From contig SKOX01000391.1 in assembly GCA_007119835.1 (NCBI GenBank), positions 1 through 6,832 on the forward strand: DNA of 6,832 nt, written 5' to 3'. This document shows, in pieces, positions 1 through 6,488 of the stretch. Both the position numbers and the translations under genes were made by a program. The stretch's first letter is position 1, and each line of letters begins with the position of its first letter. The notes under the pieces are model-generated. The model was given only the letters and a program-made list of their open reading frames with translations. It made no database searches and was not told the DNA's origin. The DNA is from Paracoccaceae bacterium (lineage in GTDB: Bacteria; Pseudomonadota; Alphaproteobacteria; Rhodobacterales; Rhodobacteraceae).

Positions 1-1232
1 ACCATGCCGTAGTGGTGCGACTTGTGGCAGTCGCGGTCGACCAGCACGATGTCGCCGGGGCGGACGAGGGCCTGGACGACGATCTTGTTGCAGGTCGAGG
101 TGCCGTTGGTGGCGAAGAAGGTCTGCTTCGACCCGAAGGCCCGCGCGGCGAGCTCCTGGGCCTCCTTGATCGGGCCGACCGGCTCGAGCAGCGAATCGAG
201 GCCACCGGAGGTCGCCGAGGTCTCCGCGAGGAAGATGTTGGGGCCGTAGAAGGCGCCCATGTCCTGGATCCAGTGCGAGCGGGTGATCGACTTGCCGCGG
301 CTGATCGGCATGGCGTGGAAGACGCCGGTGGGCTGGCGGGAGTATTCCTTGAGCGCGGTGAAGAACGGGGTGCGGTAGCGGGCCTGGACGCCGCGCAGGA
401 TGTTGAGGTGCAGCTCCAGGAAGTCTTCCTGGTTGTAGAAGACGCGGCGGCAGAGCCCGAGATCCTTGCCGGCGATCTCCTCCACCGAGCGGTCGGTGAT
501 GAGGTAGGTGTCGAGCTCGGGGCGGACCTTGGCGATCAGGCGGGCGAGCTCGGGGCCGTAGTCCTCGGGGCGCAGCGCGTCGACGTCCTCGTCGCCGACG
601 CGGTTGAGGTGGCGCAGGAGCTGGGGCACCTCGCTGGTGGACTTGAGCGCGAGGCCCGGGCGGATGACGATCGCCTGGATGTTGTGGTTGAACAGGATGG
701 CGATCAGCGCGTCCTCGAGGCTCGGCACCACGACGGGCTCGTAGTGGAAGCTGTCCTCGGCCCGGCGCATGCCGTGCATCGACGCCTTGAGCCAGCGCTC
801 CTGCGCCTCGTTCATGCGGTCGACGATCAGCACCTCGAAGTAGGGCTTGCAGAGGGCGCGGGCCTCGGGCGAGAGCAGTGCCTCGTCCTCGCTCTCCTCG
901 TGATCGGCGTCGTCGCGGTCGAGCGGGATGGTGCGGCGGCGGTAGGCGCCGGAGGCCAGCGCCCGCGTCACCCGCCTGACCGTGAACGCGAAGTCGGCGT
1001 AGCTGCCGCTCTCGAACTGGCGGCGCAGGTGCTGGAAGGTGCTGATGCCGGGAAACGCCCAGTAGGGCTCGATCGGCGACAGCGACGCGAAGATCGCCTC
1101 GATGCGCCGGCGCACCCGGTCGGCCTCGCGGCCCTCGGGCGCGCGCTGCAACGCCTCGCCGCTCTCGCGCAGGGCGCTCCACTGGTCGGCGCGCAGCTGG
1201 ACCGCGCTGTAGTGCTCGCTCATCCCCTTCAC
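1..1232 (-). CDS. Orn/Lys/Arg-type PLP-dependent decarboxylase, C-terminal part cut off by the window edge
   Basis: Seen: 410 codons read leftwards from a GTG, running off the window edge. Residues 1-104 are a helical-looking extension without a motif I recognise, followed by an acidic linker (about 105-117). Residues 131-245 resemble the N-terminal 'wing' domain of these decarboxylases. From about 285 the PLP fold begins, with TPFFTALKEY, FHAMPISRGKS (counterpart of the usual HTPGH.G), LLEPVGPIKEAQ, FFATNGTSTCNK (372-383, cofactor phosphate region) and VLVDRDCHKSHHYG (396-409). Family knowledge: in E. coli lysine decarboxylase the NCHKS motif lies near residue 245; here it is near 400, so the N-terminus is about 150 residues longer. 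The PLP-binding lysine lies outside the window. Such enzymes are cytoplasmic and make a diamine or agmatine from a basic amino acid; which one cannot be told. The GTG is preferred to the ATG three codons later because AAGGGAGGG lies 5 bases before it. It is second in a unit with the nitrilase-family gene, 28 bases downstream of that gene's stop. Confidence 0.9.
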   Translation of the reverse strand, partial: MKGMSEHYSAVQLRADQWSALRESGEALQRAPEGREADRVRRRIEAIFASLSPIEPYWAFPGISTFQHLRRQFESGSYADFAFTVRRVTRALASGAYRRRTIPLDRDDADHEESEDEALLSPEARALCKPYFEVLIVDRMNEAQERWLKASMHGMRRAEDSFHYEPVVVPSLEDALIAILFNHNIQAIVIRPGLALKSTSEVPQLLRHLNRVGDEDVDALRPEDYGPELARLIAKVRPELDTYLITDRSVEEIAGKDLGLCRRVFYNQEDFLELHLNILRGVQARYRTPFFTALKEYSRQPTGVFHAMPISRGKSITRSHWIQDMGAFYGPNIFLAETSATSGGLDSLLEPVGPIKEAQELAARAFGSKQTFFATNGTSTCNKIVVQALVRPGDIVLVDRDCHKSHHYGM

Positions 1233-1237
1233 GATAG

Positions 1238-1246
1238 CCCTCCCTT
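1238..1246 (-). promoter_or_regulatory. Ribosome binding site of the decarboxylase
   Basis: On the minus strand AAGGGAGGG lies between the two genes of the left unit. It is 5 bases from a GTG (1230-1232) and 14 bases from the in-frame ATG (1221-1223), so it favours the GTG as start. A second purine run, AAGGGG, directly abuts the ATG and is too close to serve it. Confidence 0.6.
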
Positions 1247-1260
1247 GGCTCTTGCGGTCT

Positions 1261-2226
1261 TCAGCCGCTGATCGTTCTGCCGGCCGGGTAGCTCACGACC
1301 TCGGAGCCGTGGGCGCTGTCGCCCTGCTCCAGCGTCTTGTGCGGCTCGCCGGCGTCGAGGCCGGCGGGCGGGCGCTGCGCCGGCATCACCAGCGGGCCGA
1401 GGCGGTGGAGATAGGCGTCGGCGCCGCTGGCCCGATCGTACACCGAAAACTCTGCCTCCCGGTCGCGGAAGCTCTTCAGAACCTGCCCGAGCCCCCTGAG
1501 CCCGGTCTCGCGCTGGCGGCGAACCTGGTCGAGGTCGATCTCGACCGGGAAGAGATCCTCCTGCCCGGCGGACTGGTGCAGCACCACCGCCGCCGGATCG
1601 ACGACGCAGGAGCGCCCGACCCCGCCGGCCGCAAGCCCGTTGACGTCGAACACGTAGCACTGGAACTGCGCCGCCGTGGCGCGGGCGATCGCGAGCTCGG
1701 CGTCGCGGTCCGTGGTGCCGGTCAGCACCGGGTGCAGCAACACCTCGACGCCCTGCGAGGTCAGCTGCCGCGTCGTCTCGGGAAACCAGATGTCGTAGCA
1801 GATCGACAGCCCGAACCGGCCGACCTCGGGCACGTCGAAGATGCAGAACTCGGTGCCGGCGGCCGCCTCGGCCTCGTAGGGCCGGAACGGAAACATCTTG
1901 CGGTAGGAGGTGACGATCTCCCCCCACGGGTTGATGACGGCGGAGGTGTTGTAGATGCGGCCGTCCTCGGCCTTCTCGAACATCGAGCCCGGTATCAGCC
2001 AGATCCGGTGGCGCCGCGCCGCGTCGCAGAACCGGTGCAGCGTGTCGTTGAAGAACGGCTGGGCGTAGCGCGGCAGCGGCCCGAAGGGCGCGAGCTCGCT
2101 GAACAGCACCATCTGCGTCCAGGGGAACTTGGCCATCAGCACGTCGAGGCGGTGCAGCATCGCCTCGACGTTGGAGTGCAGCGCGGCGACGTGCATCTGG
2201 ACGCCGGCGATCGCGAAGGGGGTCAT
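1261..2226 (-). CDS. Carbon-nitrogen hydrolase (nitrilase superfamily), substrate unknown
   Basis: Seen: 321 residues with the complete nitrilase-superfamily triad. Glu44 is in VLFSELAPFG, Lys110 in SYRKMFPF and the nucleophile Cys143 in LSICYDIWFPE. The later family block GRSCVVDP (204-211), which precedes the last strands of the alpha-beta-beta-alpha sandwich, is also present. Residues about 283-321 form a Pro/Gly-rich, probably disordered tail. Family knowledge: members cleave non-peptide C-N bonds (amides, nitriles, N-carbamoyl compounds) through a thioester on the cysteine, in the cytoplasm. Inference: next to an Orn/Lys/Arg-type decarboxylase it may act on a polyamine intermediate such as N-carbamoylputrescine, but the residues around the nucleophile (CYDIWFPE rather than the CWDQWFPE type I recall for N-carbamoylputrescine amidases) do not confirm this. 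The ATG is preceded by GGAGA at a rather long 10-base spacing. It is the first gene of its unit, divergent from fadE. Confidence 0.92.
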   Translation of the reverse strand: MTPFAIAGVQMHVAALHSNVEAMLHRLDVLMAKFPWTQMVLFSELAPFGPLPRYAQPFFNDTLHRFCDAARRHRIWLIPGSMFEKAEDGRIYNTSAVINPWGEIVTSYRKMFPFRPYEAEAAAGTEFCIFDVPEVGRFGLSICYDIWFPETTRQLTSQGVEVLLHPVLTGTTDRDAELAIARATAAQFQCYVFDVNGLAAGGVGRSCVVDPAAVVLHQSAGQEDLFPVEIDLDQVRRQRETGLRGLGQVLKSFRDREAEFSVYDRASGADAYLHRLGPLVMPAQRPPAGLDAGEPHKTLEQGDSAHGSEVVSYPAGRTISG

Positions 2227-2309
2227 ACTCGGGGAGTCTCCAAAGCGTCAGTCGCCTTCAGGCATAGAGCGCGAATGCCGGTATGGAAAGCCGCCAGCGC
2301 ACAGCGCCA

Positions 2310-2322
2310 GGCTTCCGAAGCC
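2310..2322. repeat. Short perfect inverted repeat, possible operator
   Basis: GGCTTC-C-GAAGCC, two 6-base arms around one central base, 84 bases upstream of the hydrolase start codon. The size would fit a dimeric repressor site, but there is no second copy in the window and no recognised consensus. A chance origin in GC-rich DNA is quite possible. Confidence 0.2.
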
Positions 2323-2731
2323 GTGCGACAGGTGGCACATCTCAAGGGAAACCTGGCGTTACGGGCCGTGGCGAATGCACGGCAACGCAGTCGATCCGGG
2401 CGCACGCGTGCTCGTGGTTATCGGTTGCGCCTGATGGCGGGCAGCGCGTGGTGCGCCACGGCTGCCGGCCGGAGCGCAGGATCCGGCCCGCGAGCGGCGC
2501 GCTCGAGGTCGGGCGGCCGAAGGGTCCGGGACGGCCCTGCGGACGCCGCAAACGGCAGGAAGCTGCGGCTGACCCCGCATGGCGTGCCGAAGCAAGCCTG
2601 CCGTGCGCGGCGCCTCGATGCGCCGCTGGCGGTCCACCGCCTGTCCGGCACCGCCACCGGCCACGGGCCGAAGGCTTTCCGCGGCCTTTCGGGGCGACAC
2701 CGAAGCCGTTGCCGTTGCGATTGCACGGCTT

Positions 2732-2743
2732 GCGTCCGGACGC
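2732..2743. repeat. 12-base perfect palindrome upstream of fadE, possible operator
   Basis: GCGTCCGGACGC reads the same on both strands and ends 94 bases before the fadE start. Beta-oxidation operons are commonly controlled by acyl-CoA-responsive FadR or TetR-family repressors, so a dyad here would be expected. This one matches no consensus I can recall, and a 12-base palindrome can arise by chance in some 600 bases. Confidence 0.22.
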
Positions 2744-2823
2744 GGGGAACGTGTGCCGCTGCGCATCGTTGGCTCCTCGAGGCGGGCCGAGAAAAGGCGT
2801 GATCTCGAACCAGAAACTCGAGC

Positions 2824-2836
2824 AGGGGGAGGGAGG
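2824..2836 (+). promoter_or_regulatory. Ribosome binding site that sets the fadE start
   Basis: An unbroken purine run AGGGGGAGGGAGG stops one base short of the TTG at 2838. Pairing of its 5' half with the 16S rRNA tail leaves a normal spacer of about 6 bases. No comparable run precedes the in-frame GTG at 2799, which has only AAAAGG directly before it. Confidence 0.6.
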
Positions 2837-2837
2837 A

Positions 2838-5108
2838 TTGCCAGCCCACGGGTTCCGCAGGAACAGGATCTCGCGCCGCGTCTACGACTGGGCGCGCGGC
2901 GCTCTGCCGCGGCTGTCGGCGACCGAGCGGCAGGCGCTCGGAGCCGGCGACGTCTGGTGGGACCGCGACCTCTTCGCCGGGTCGCCGGACTGGCAGAAGC
3001 TCCTCGCGGTCCCGAAGGCCGCTGTCAGCGAGCGGGAGCGGCGCTTCCTCGACGGACCCTGCCGGGAGCTTTGCGGAATGCTCGACGACTGGCAGATCTC
3101 CTTCGAACTGCGCGACCTGCCGCCGGAGGTGTGGGACTTCATGCGTCGCGAGCGGTTCTTCGGCATGATCATTCCCGAGGAGCATGGCGGCCTCGGCTTC
3201 GGCGCCTACGCGCACTCGGAAGTTGTCCGGCTGATCTCGACCCGCAGCCTGACGGCGGCGATCACCGTGATGGTGCCGAACTCGCTCGGGCCGGGCGAGC
3301 TGCTGCTTCAGTTCGGCACCGAGGCGCAGAAGCGGCACTGGCTGCCGCGGCTCGCGGACGGGCGCGAGATCCCGTGCTTCGGCCTGACGAGCCCGGAGGC
3401 GGGATCGGACGCGGCCTCGATGACCGACGAGGGGGTCGTCACCTGGGGCGAGCATGACGGCGAGCGGGTGCTCGGCCTGCGGCTGAACTGGCACAAGCGA
3501 TACATCACCCTCGGGCCGGTGGCGACGGTCCTGGGGCTTGCGGTCAAGACCCGCGATCCCGAGGGGCTTCTCGGCGGGCCGGAGGATCTCGGGATCACCG
3601 TGGTGCTCGTGCCGACCGACGCGCCGGGCGTCGAGATCGGGCGGCGTCACCTGCCCTGCATGCAGGCGTTCCAGAACGGGCCGAACAAGGGCCACGACGT
3701 GTTCCTGCCGCTCGACGCGGTGCTCGGCGGGCGGGACTGCATCGGCCAGGGCTGGACGATGCTGATGAGCGCGCTCGCGGCGGGGCGGGGCATCTCGCTG
3801 CCGTCGCTGTCGGCGGCGGGCGTGACGCTCGGGGCGCGCACGACCGGGGCCTATGCGCGCGTGCGCGAGCAGTTCGGCATCCCGATCGGCAGGATGGAGG
3901 GGGTGCAGGTGCGGCTCGCGCGGCTCGCGGCGCTGTCCTACCAGCTCGAGGCGGCGCGGTGGCTGACCTGCTCGGCGCTCGACGCGGGGCACCATCCGGT
4001 GGTGATCTCGGCGATCATGAAGACGCACGCCACCTACCGGCTCCGCACGGCGATCGACGACGCGATGGACGTCCACGCCGGCAAGACGATCATCGACGGG
4101 CCGTCGAACTATCTCGGCAACTACTATCGCGCGGTGCCGGTCGGGATCACGGTCGAGGGCGCCAACCTGCTGTCGCAGAACTTCATCATCTTCGGGCAGG
4201 GCGCGATCCGCTGCCATCCGCATCTGCTCGACGAGATGATGGCGCTGGAGGCCGACGACCGCGAGGCCGGGCTCGACGCCTTCGACGCCGCCTTCTGGGC
4301 GCATGTGCGGCACAGTGCGGGCAACGTCTTCAGGGCCTGGGGTCGGGCCTGGACCGGGGCGCGTATCGGGCCTGCGCCGAAGGGGCCGGTGGCGCATCAC
4401 TTCCGGCGGTTGTCGCGGTATGCCTCGGCGCTGTCGCTGGTGGCGGACCTGGCGCTGCTGACGATCGGCGGGGCGCTGAAGCGCAAGGAGATGATCTCGG
4501 CGCGGCTCGGGGACATCCTGTCGGAGCTCTACCTGTTGTCGGCCGTGCTCAAGCGCTTCGAGGACGAGGGCCGGCAGGAGGCCGACCTGCCGCTGGTCGC
4601 CTGGTGCATGGAGACCGGCGCCTCGACCATCGAGCGGCGCTTCGACGAGGTGCTGCGGAACTTTCCCTCGCGCGGGCTGGCGGCGCTGGCGCGCCTCGTG
4701 GTGCTGCCCGCCGGGGTGCGGGCGCCGGGGCCGGACGACGAGACGATCAAGCGGTGCGCCGCCATCGTGTTCGAGCCGGGGGAGGCGCGCGAGCGCCTGA
4801 CGGCGGGTGTCTATTGCGGCGAGACCGGGTCGGTGAAGGAGCTGGAGGACGCCTTCGCGCTGGTCGTCGCGGTCGAGCCGCTCAGGCGGCGGCTGCGGCA
4901 GGCCGAGGCGGGCGGCATCGATCAGGCGCTCGAGAGGGGCGTGATCTCTCGGGAAGAGGCCGAACGCCTGCGGCAGGCCGAGGCCGCCGTGGCGCGGGTG
5001 ATCGCGGTCGACGACTTCGCGCCGGAGGAGCTTTCGCCGCTGGCGCGGCAGAAAGCGCCGGATGAGGGCGGGCCCGGCTTTCGCCGTGAGAACAGAGCAA
5101 GCGCATGA
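2838..5108 (+). CDS. fadE: Acyl-CoA dehydrogenase FadE, form without N-terminal membrane segments
   Basis: FAD enzyme catalysing the first step of beta-oxidation, acyl-CoA to trans-2-enoyl-CoA. Seen: with the TTG start, 756 residues that follow the E. coli FadE pattern from its residue 70 or so onward: WWDRDLFAGSPDW (40-52), FFGMIIPEEHGGLGFGAYAHS (107-127), VPNSLGPGELL (146-156), LTSPEAGSDA (183-192, flavin/substrate region), RYITLGPVATVLGLA (221-235), LGITVVLVPTDAPGVEIGRRH (251-271), ITVEGANLL (437-445; Glu440 is the probable catalytic base) and FGQGAIRCHPHLL (452-464). Residues from about 470 form the bacterial FadE C-terminal domain, with SARLGDILSELYLLSAVLKR (554-573). E. coli FadE (about 814 residues) starts with roughly 60 hydrophobic residues that are absent here, so this form is probably soluble or peripheral. 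The start is inferred from the strong ribosome binding site and homology onset; a GTG at 2799 would add 13 residues. First gene of a beta-oxidation operon. Confidence 0.95.
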   Translation: MPAHGFRRNRISRRVYDWARGALPRLSATERQALGAGDVWWDRDLFAGSPDWQKLLAVPKAAVSERERRFLDGPCRELCGMLDDWQISFELRDLPPEVWDFMRRERFFGMIIPEEHGGLGFGAYAHSEVVRLISTRSLTAAITVMVPNSLGPGELLLQFGTEAQKRHWLPRLADGREIPCFGLTSPEAGSDAASMTDEGVVTWGEHDGERVLGLRLNWHKRYITLGPVATVLGLAVKTRDPEGLLGGPEDLGITVVLVPTDAPGVEIGRRHLPCMQAFQNGPNKGHDVFLPLDAVLGGRDCIGQGWTMLMSALAAGRGISLPSLSAAGVTLGARTTGAYARVREQFGIPIGRMEGVQVRLARLAALSYQLEAARWLTCSALDAGHHPVVISAIMKTHATYRLRTAIDDAMDVHAGKTIIDGPSNYLGNYYRAVPVGITVEGANLLSQNFIIFGQGAIRCHPHLLDEMMALEADDREAGLDAFDAAFWAHVRHSAGNVFRAWGRAWTGARIGPAPKGPVAHHFRRLSRYASALSLVADLALLTIGGALKRKEMISARLGDILSELYLLSAVLKRFEDEGRQEADLPLVAWCMETGASTIERRFDEVLRNFPSRGLAALARLVVLPAGVRAPGPDDETIKRCAAIVFEPGEARERLTAGVYCGETGSVKELEDAFALVVAVEPLRRRLRQAEAGGIDQALERGVISREEAERLRQAEAAVARVIAVDDFAPEELSPLARQKAPDEGGPGFRRENRASA

Positions 5109-5149
5109 TTTTGCTGGAGAACACGATGTCGATCGCATGTGATGCGCAT
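5101..5149. repeat. Overlapping inverted repeats in the fadE-thiolase spacer
   Basis: GCGCAT (5101-5106, overlapping the last codons of fadE) is complementary to ATGCGC (5142-5147). CGCAT-GTG-ATGCG (5134-5146) forms a tighter hairpin using the same right arm, and ATGCGCAT (5142-5149) is itself a perfect palindrome. The stretch is poorer in GC than the flanking genes. Its left part, GCGCATGATTTTG, resembles from memory the start of a dispersed extragenic palindrome common in Rhizobiales genomes. It has no poly-T tail, so it is not an ordinary intrinsic terminator. It could be a repeat fragment, an RNA processing element or chance. Confidence 0.35.
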
Positions 5150-5172
5150 TCGCCGTGCCGGATGGCGGGAGC

Positions 5173-5183
5173 GGAAGGGAGGG
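5173..5183 (+). promoter_or_regulatory. Ribosome binding site of the thiolase
   Basis: GGAAGGGAGGG lies 7 bases before the ATG at 5191, an ideal spacing. It decides against an in-frame upstream ATG at 5155, which has no such sequence before it and would add 12 residues unlike any thiolase N-terminus. Confidence 0.7.
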
Positions 5184-5190
5184 ATCGGAC

Positions 5191-6480
5191 ATGAAGGATG
5201 GACGGCCTGTCTATGTCGTCGACGGGGCGCGGACGCCCTTCATCAAGGCACGCGGGCGGCCGGGGCCGTTCACGCCGGTGGACCTCGCGGTGCAGTGCGG
5301 GCGGGCGCTGCTGTTGCGCCAGCCGTTCGATGCGCGGGCGTTCGACTTCGTGGTGCTCGGCTGCGTCAACGTCATCGCGGACGAGATGAACCCCGGCCGG
5401 GTGGCGGCGCTGCGGCTCGGCCTCGGCGCCGACATGCCGGCTTGGACGGTGCAGATCAACTGCGGCTCGGGGATGCTGTCGATCGACGAGGGCTTCCGGC
5501 GGATCGAGAGCGGTCGCGCCGACCTCGTGCTCGCGGGCGGCACCGAGGCGCTGTCGCACACGCCGCTCGTGCTCAGGCGGGAGGCGGTCGACTGGTTCGG
5601 CCGGTTCGCCAAGGCGAAGTCGACATGGGAGAAGACGCGGCTGTTCGGCGAGCTGCGCCCCGACTTCGCCAAGCCGGTCATCGGGCTCGAGCGCGGGCTG
5701 ACCGACCCGATCGTGGAGCTCAACATGGGGCAGACGGCCGAGAAGATCGGTCATCTCTTCGACATCACGCGGGAGGCCGCGGACGAATACGCCGCCGGCA
5801 GCCACGACCGCCTCGCCAAGGCACAGGACGAGGGCTGGCTGAAGGACGAGGTCGTGCCGATGATTGCGCCCGACGGCACGCTCTACGACCACGACGACGG
5901 CGTGCGGCGGGACTCGACGCCCGAGAAGCTCGCCGAGCTGAAGCCGGCCTTCGAGAAGCCCTACGGCAAGGTCACGCCGGGCAATTCGAGCCAGGTCACC
6001 GACGGCGCGAGCTGGACGATCCTCGCCTCGGAGGCGGCGGTGGAGAAGCACGGGCTGACGCCGCGGGCGCGGCTCATGGACAGCAGCTGGACGGCGCTCG
6101 ATCCGTCGATCATGGGGCTCGGGCCGACGCTGGCGGTCGCCGAGCTGCTGAAGCGGCGCGAGATGGACCGGGATGCCATCGACCTCTGGGAGCTCAACGA
6201 GGCGTTCGCGGCACAGGTGCTCGCCTGCCTCGCCGCCTGGCAGGACGCGGACTATTGCCGCGACGTGCTGGGGCTCGACGCGCCGTTCGGCGCGATCGAC
6301 CGCGAGCGGCTGAACGTCGACGGCGGCGCGATCAGCCTCGGCCACCCGGTCGGCACCAGCGGCAACCGGATCGTGCTGCATCTGGTCAACGCCCTGCACC
6401 GCAAGAAGGCCAGGCGGGGCGTCGCGACCGAATGCATCGGCGGCGGCCAGTCCGGCGCGATGCTCCTCGAGACCGTGTGA
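5191..6480 (+). CDS. fadI: 3-ketoacyl-CoA thiolase (acetyl-CoA C-acyltransferase), FadI-like
   Basis: Last step of beta-oxidation: CoA-dependent cleavage of 3-ketoacyl-CoA to acetyl-CoA and a shortened acyl-CoA. Seen: 429 residues with all thiolase active-site parts. The nucleophile Cys91 is in INCGSGM, Asn336 in LNEAFA, His385 in GGAISLGHPVGTSG and the second cysteine Cys415 in ECIGGGQSGAM. The signature GNSSQVTDGA spans 264-273. Length, a long loop region around 122-180 and a spacer of about 35 residues between NEAF and NVDGGA fit FadI and mitochondrial trifunctional-protein beta subunits (E. coli FadI 436 residues) better than the roughly 390-residue FadA or biosynthetic thiolases. The thiolase-first order before a FadJ-type gene also matches fadI-fadJ rather than fadB-fadA. 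Oddity: NEAF and GHPVG are of the FadA/biosynthetic kind, where E. coli FadI has HEAF and GHPFA. It lies 82 bases after fadE and 8 bases before the next gene. The class is sure; the gene symbol is by analogy. Confidence 0.93.
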   Translation: MKDGRPVYVVDGARTPFIKARGRPGPFTPVDLAVQCGRALLLRQPFDARAFDFVVLGCVNVIADEMNPGRVAALRLGLGADMPAWTVQINCGSGMLSIDEGFRRIESGRADLVLAGGTEALSHTPLVLRREAVDWFGRFAKAKSTWEKTRLFGELRPDFAKPVIGLERGLTDPIVELNMGQTAEKIGHLFDITREAADEYAAGSHDRLAKAQDEGWLKDEVVPMIAPDGTLYDHDDGVRRDSTPEKLAELKPAFEKPYGKVTPGNSSQVTDGASWTILASEAAVEKHGLTPRARLMDSSWTALDPSIMGLGPTLAVAELLKRREMDRDAIDLWELNEAFAAQVLACLAAWQDADYCRDVLGLDAPFGAIDRERLNVDGGAISLGHPVGTSGNRIVLHLVNALHRKKARRGVATECIGGGQSGAMLLETV

Positions 6481-6488
6481 GGCGCAAA

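Larger units (their letters stand above)
2227..2837. other. Divergent intergenic region, no supportable gene
   Basis: About 610 bases separate the start of the leftward hydrolase gene from the start of rightward fadE. Several frames stay open here, including the fadE frame for 185 codons upstream of the chosen start. Their translations are Arg/Pro/Ala-rich, low in hydrophobic cores and match no family I know, which is what GC-rich non-coding DNA yields. The region should carry promoters for both units, but I could not find a convincing -35/-10 pair on either strand. It contains perfect inverted repeats at 2310-2322 and 2732-2743, and an imperfect hairpin at 2668-2692 (CCGAAGG against CCTTTCGG, one-base bulge). 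Confidence 0.65.

Noticed and set aside
12..1271. A 419-codon open frame on the plus strand over the decarboxylase
   Set aside because: The composition (Val/Gly/Ala/Asp/Glu/Arg runs) is typical of an antisense shadow; the minus strand shows real decarboxylase motifs.
2359..2766. A possible small gene on the minus strand of the divergent spacer (135 codons)
   Set aside because: No ribosome binding site that stands out, an Arg/Pro/Ala-rich translation and no motif.
1252..2802. A 516-codon plus-strand frame over the hydrolase and into the spacer
   Set aside because: It lies opposite the hydrolase with its full catalytic triad, and the part beyond 2226 shows no recognisable protein.
2283..2837. 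Extension of fadE to an ATG at 2283 (a 941-residue protein)
   Set aside because: FadE homology starts only after 2838, the extra 185 residues resemble no domain, and the strong ribosome binding site lies just before 2838.
2227..2837. Sigma-70-like promoter pairs, for example TTTCCA and CTATGC on the minus strand around 2265-2290
   Set aside because: Both hexamers are poor and the spacing is about 16; similar matches would occur by chance, so no promoter is annotated.
2418..5192. A 924-codon open frame on the minus strand opposite fadE
   Set aside because: Its translation is Arg/Pro/His-rich without any family motif, and it lies exactly opposite a well-conserved gene. Long antisense frames are expected in GC-rich coding DNA.
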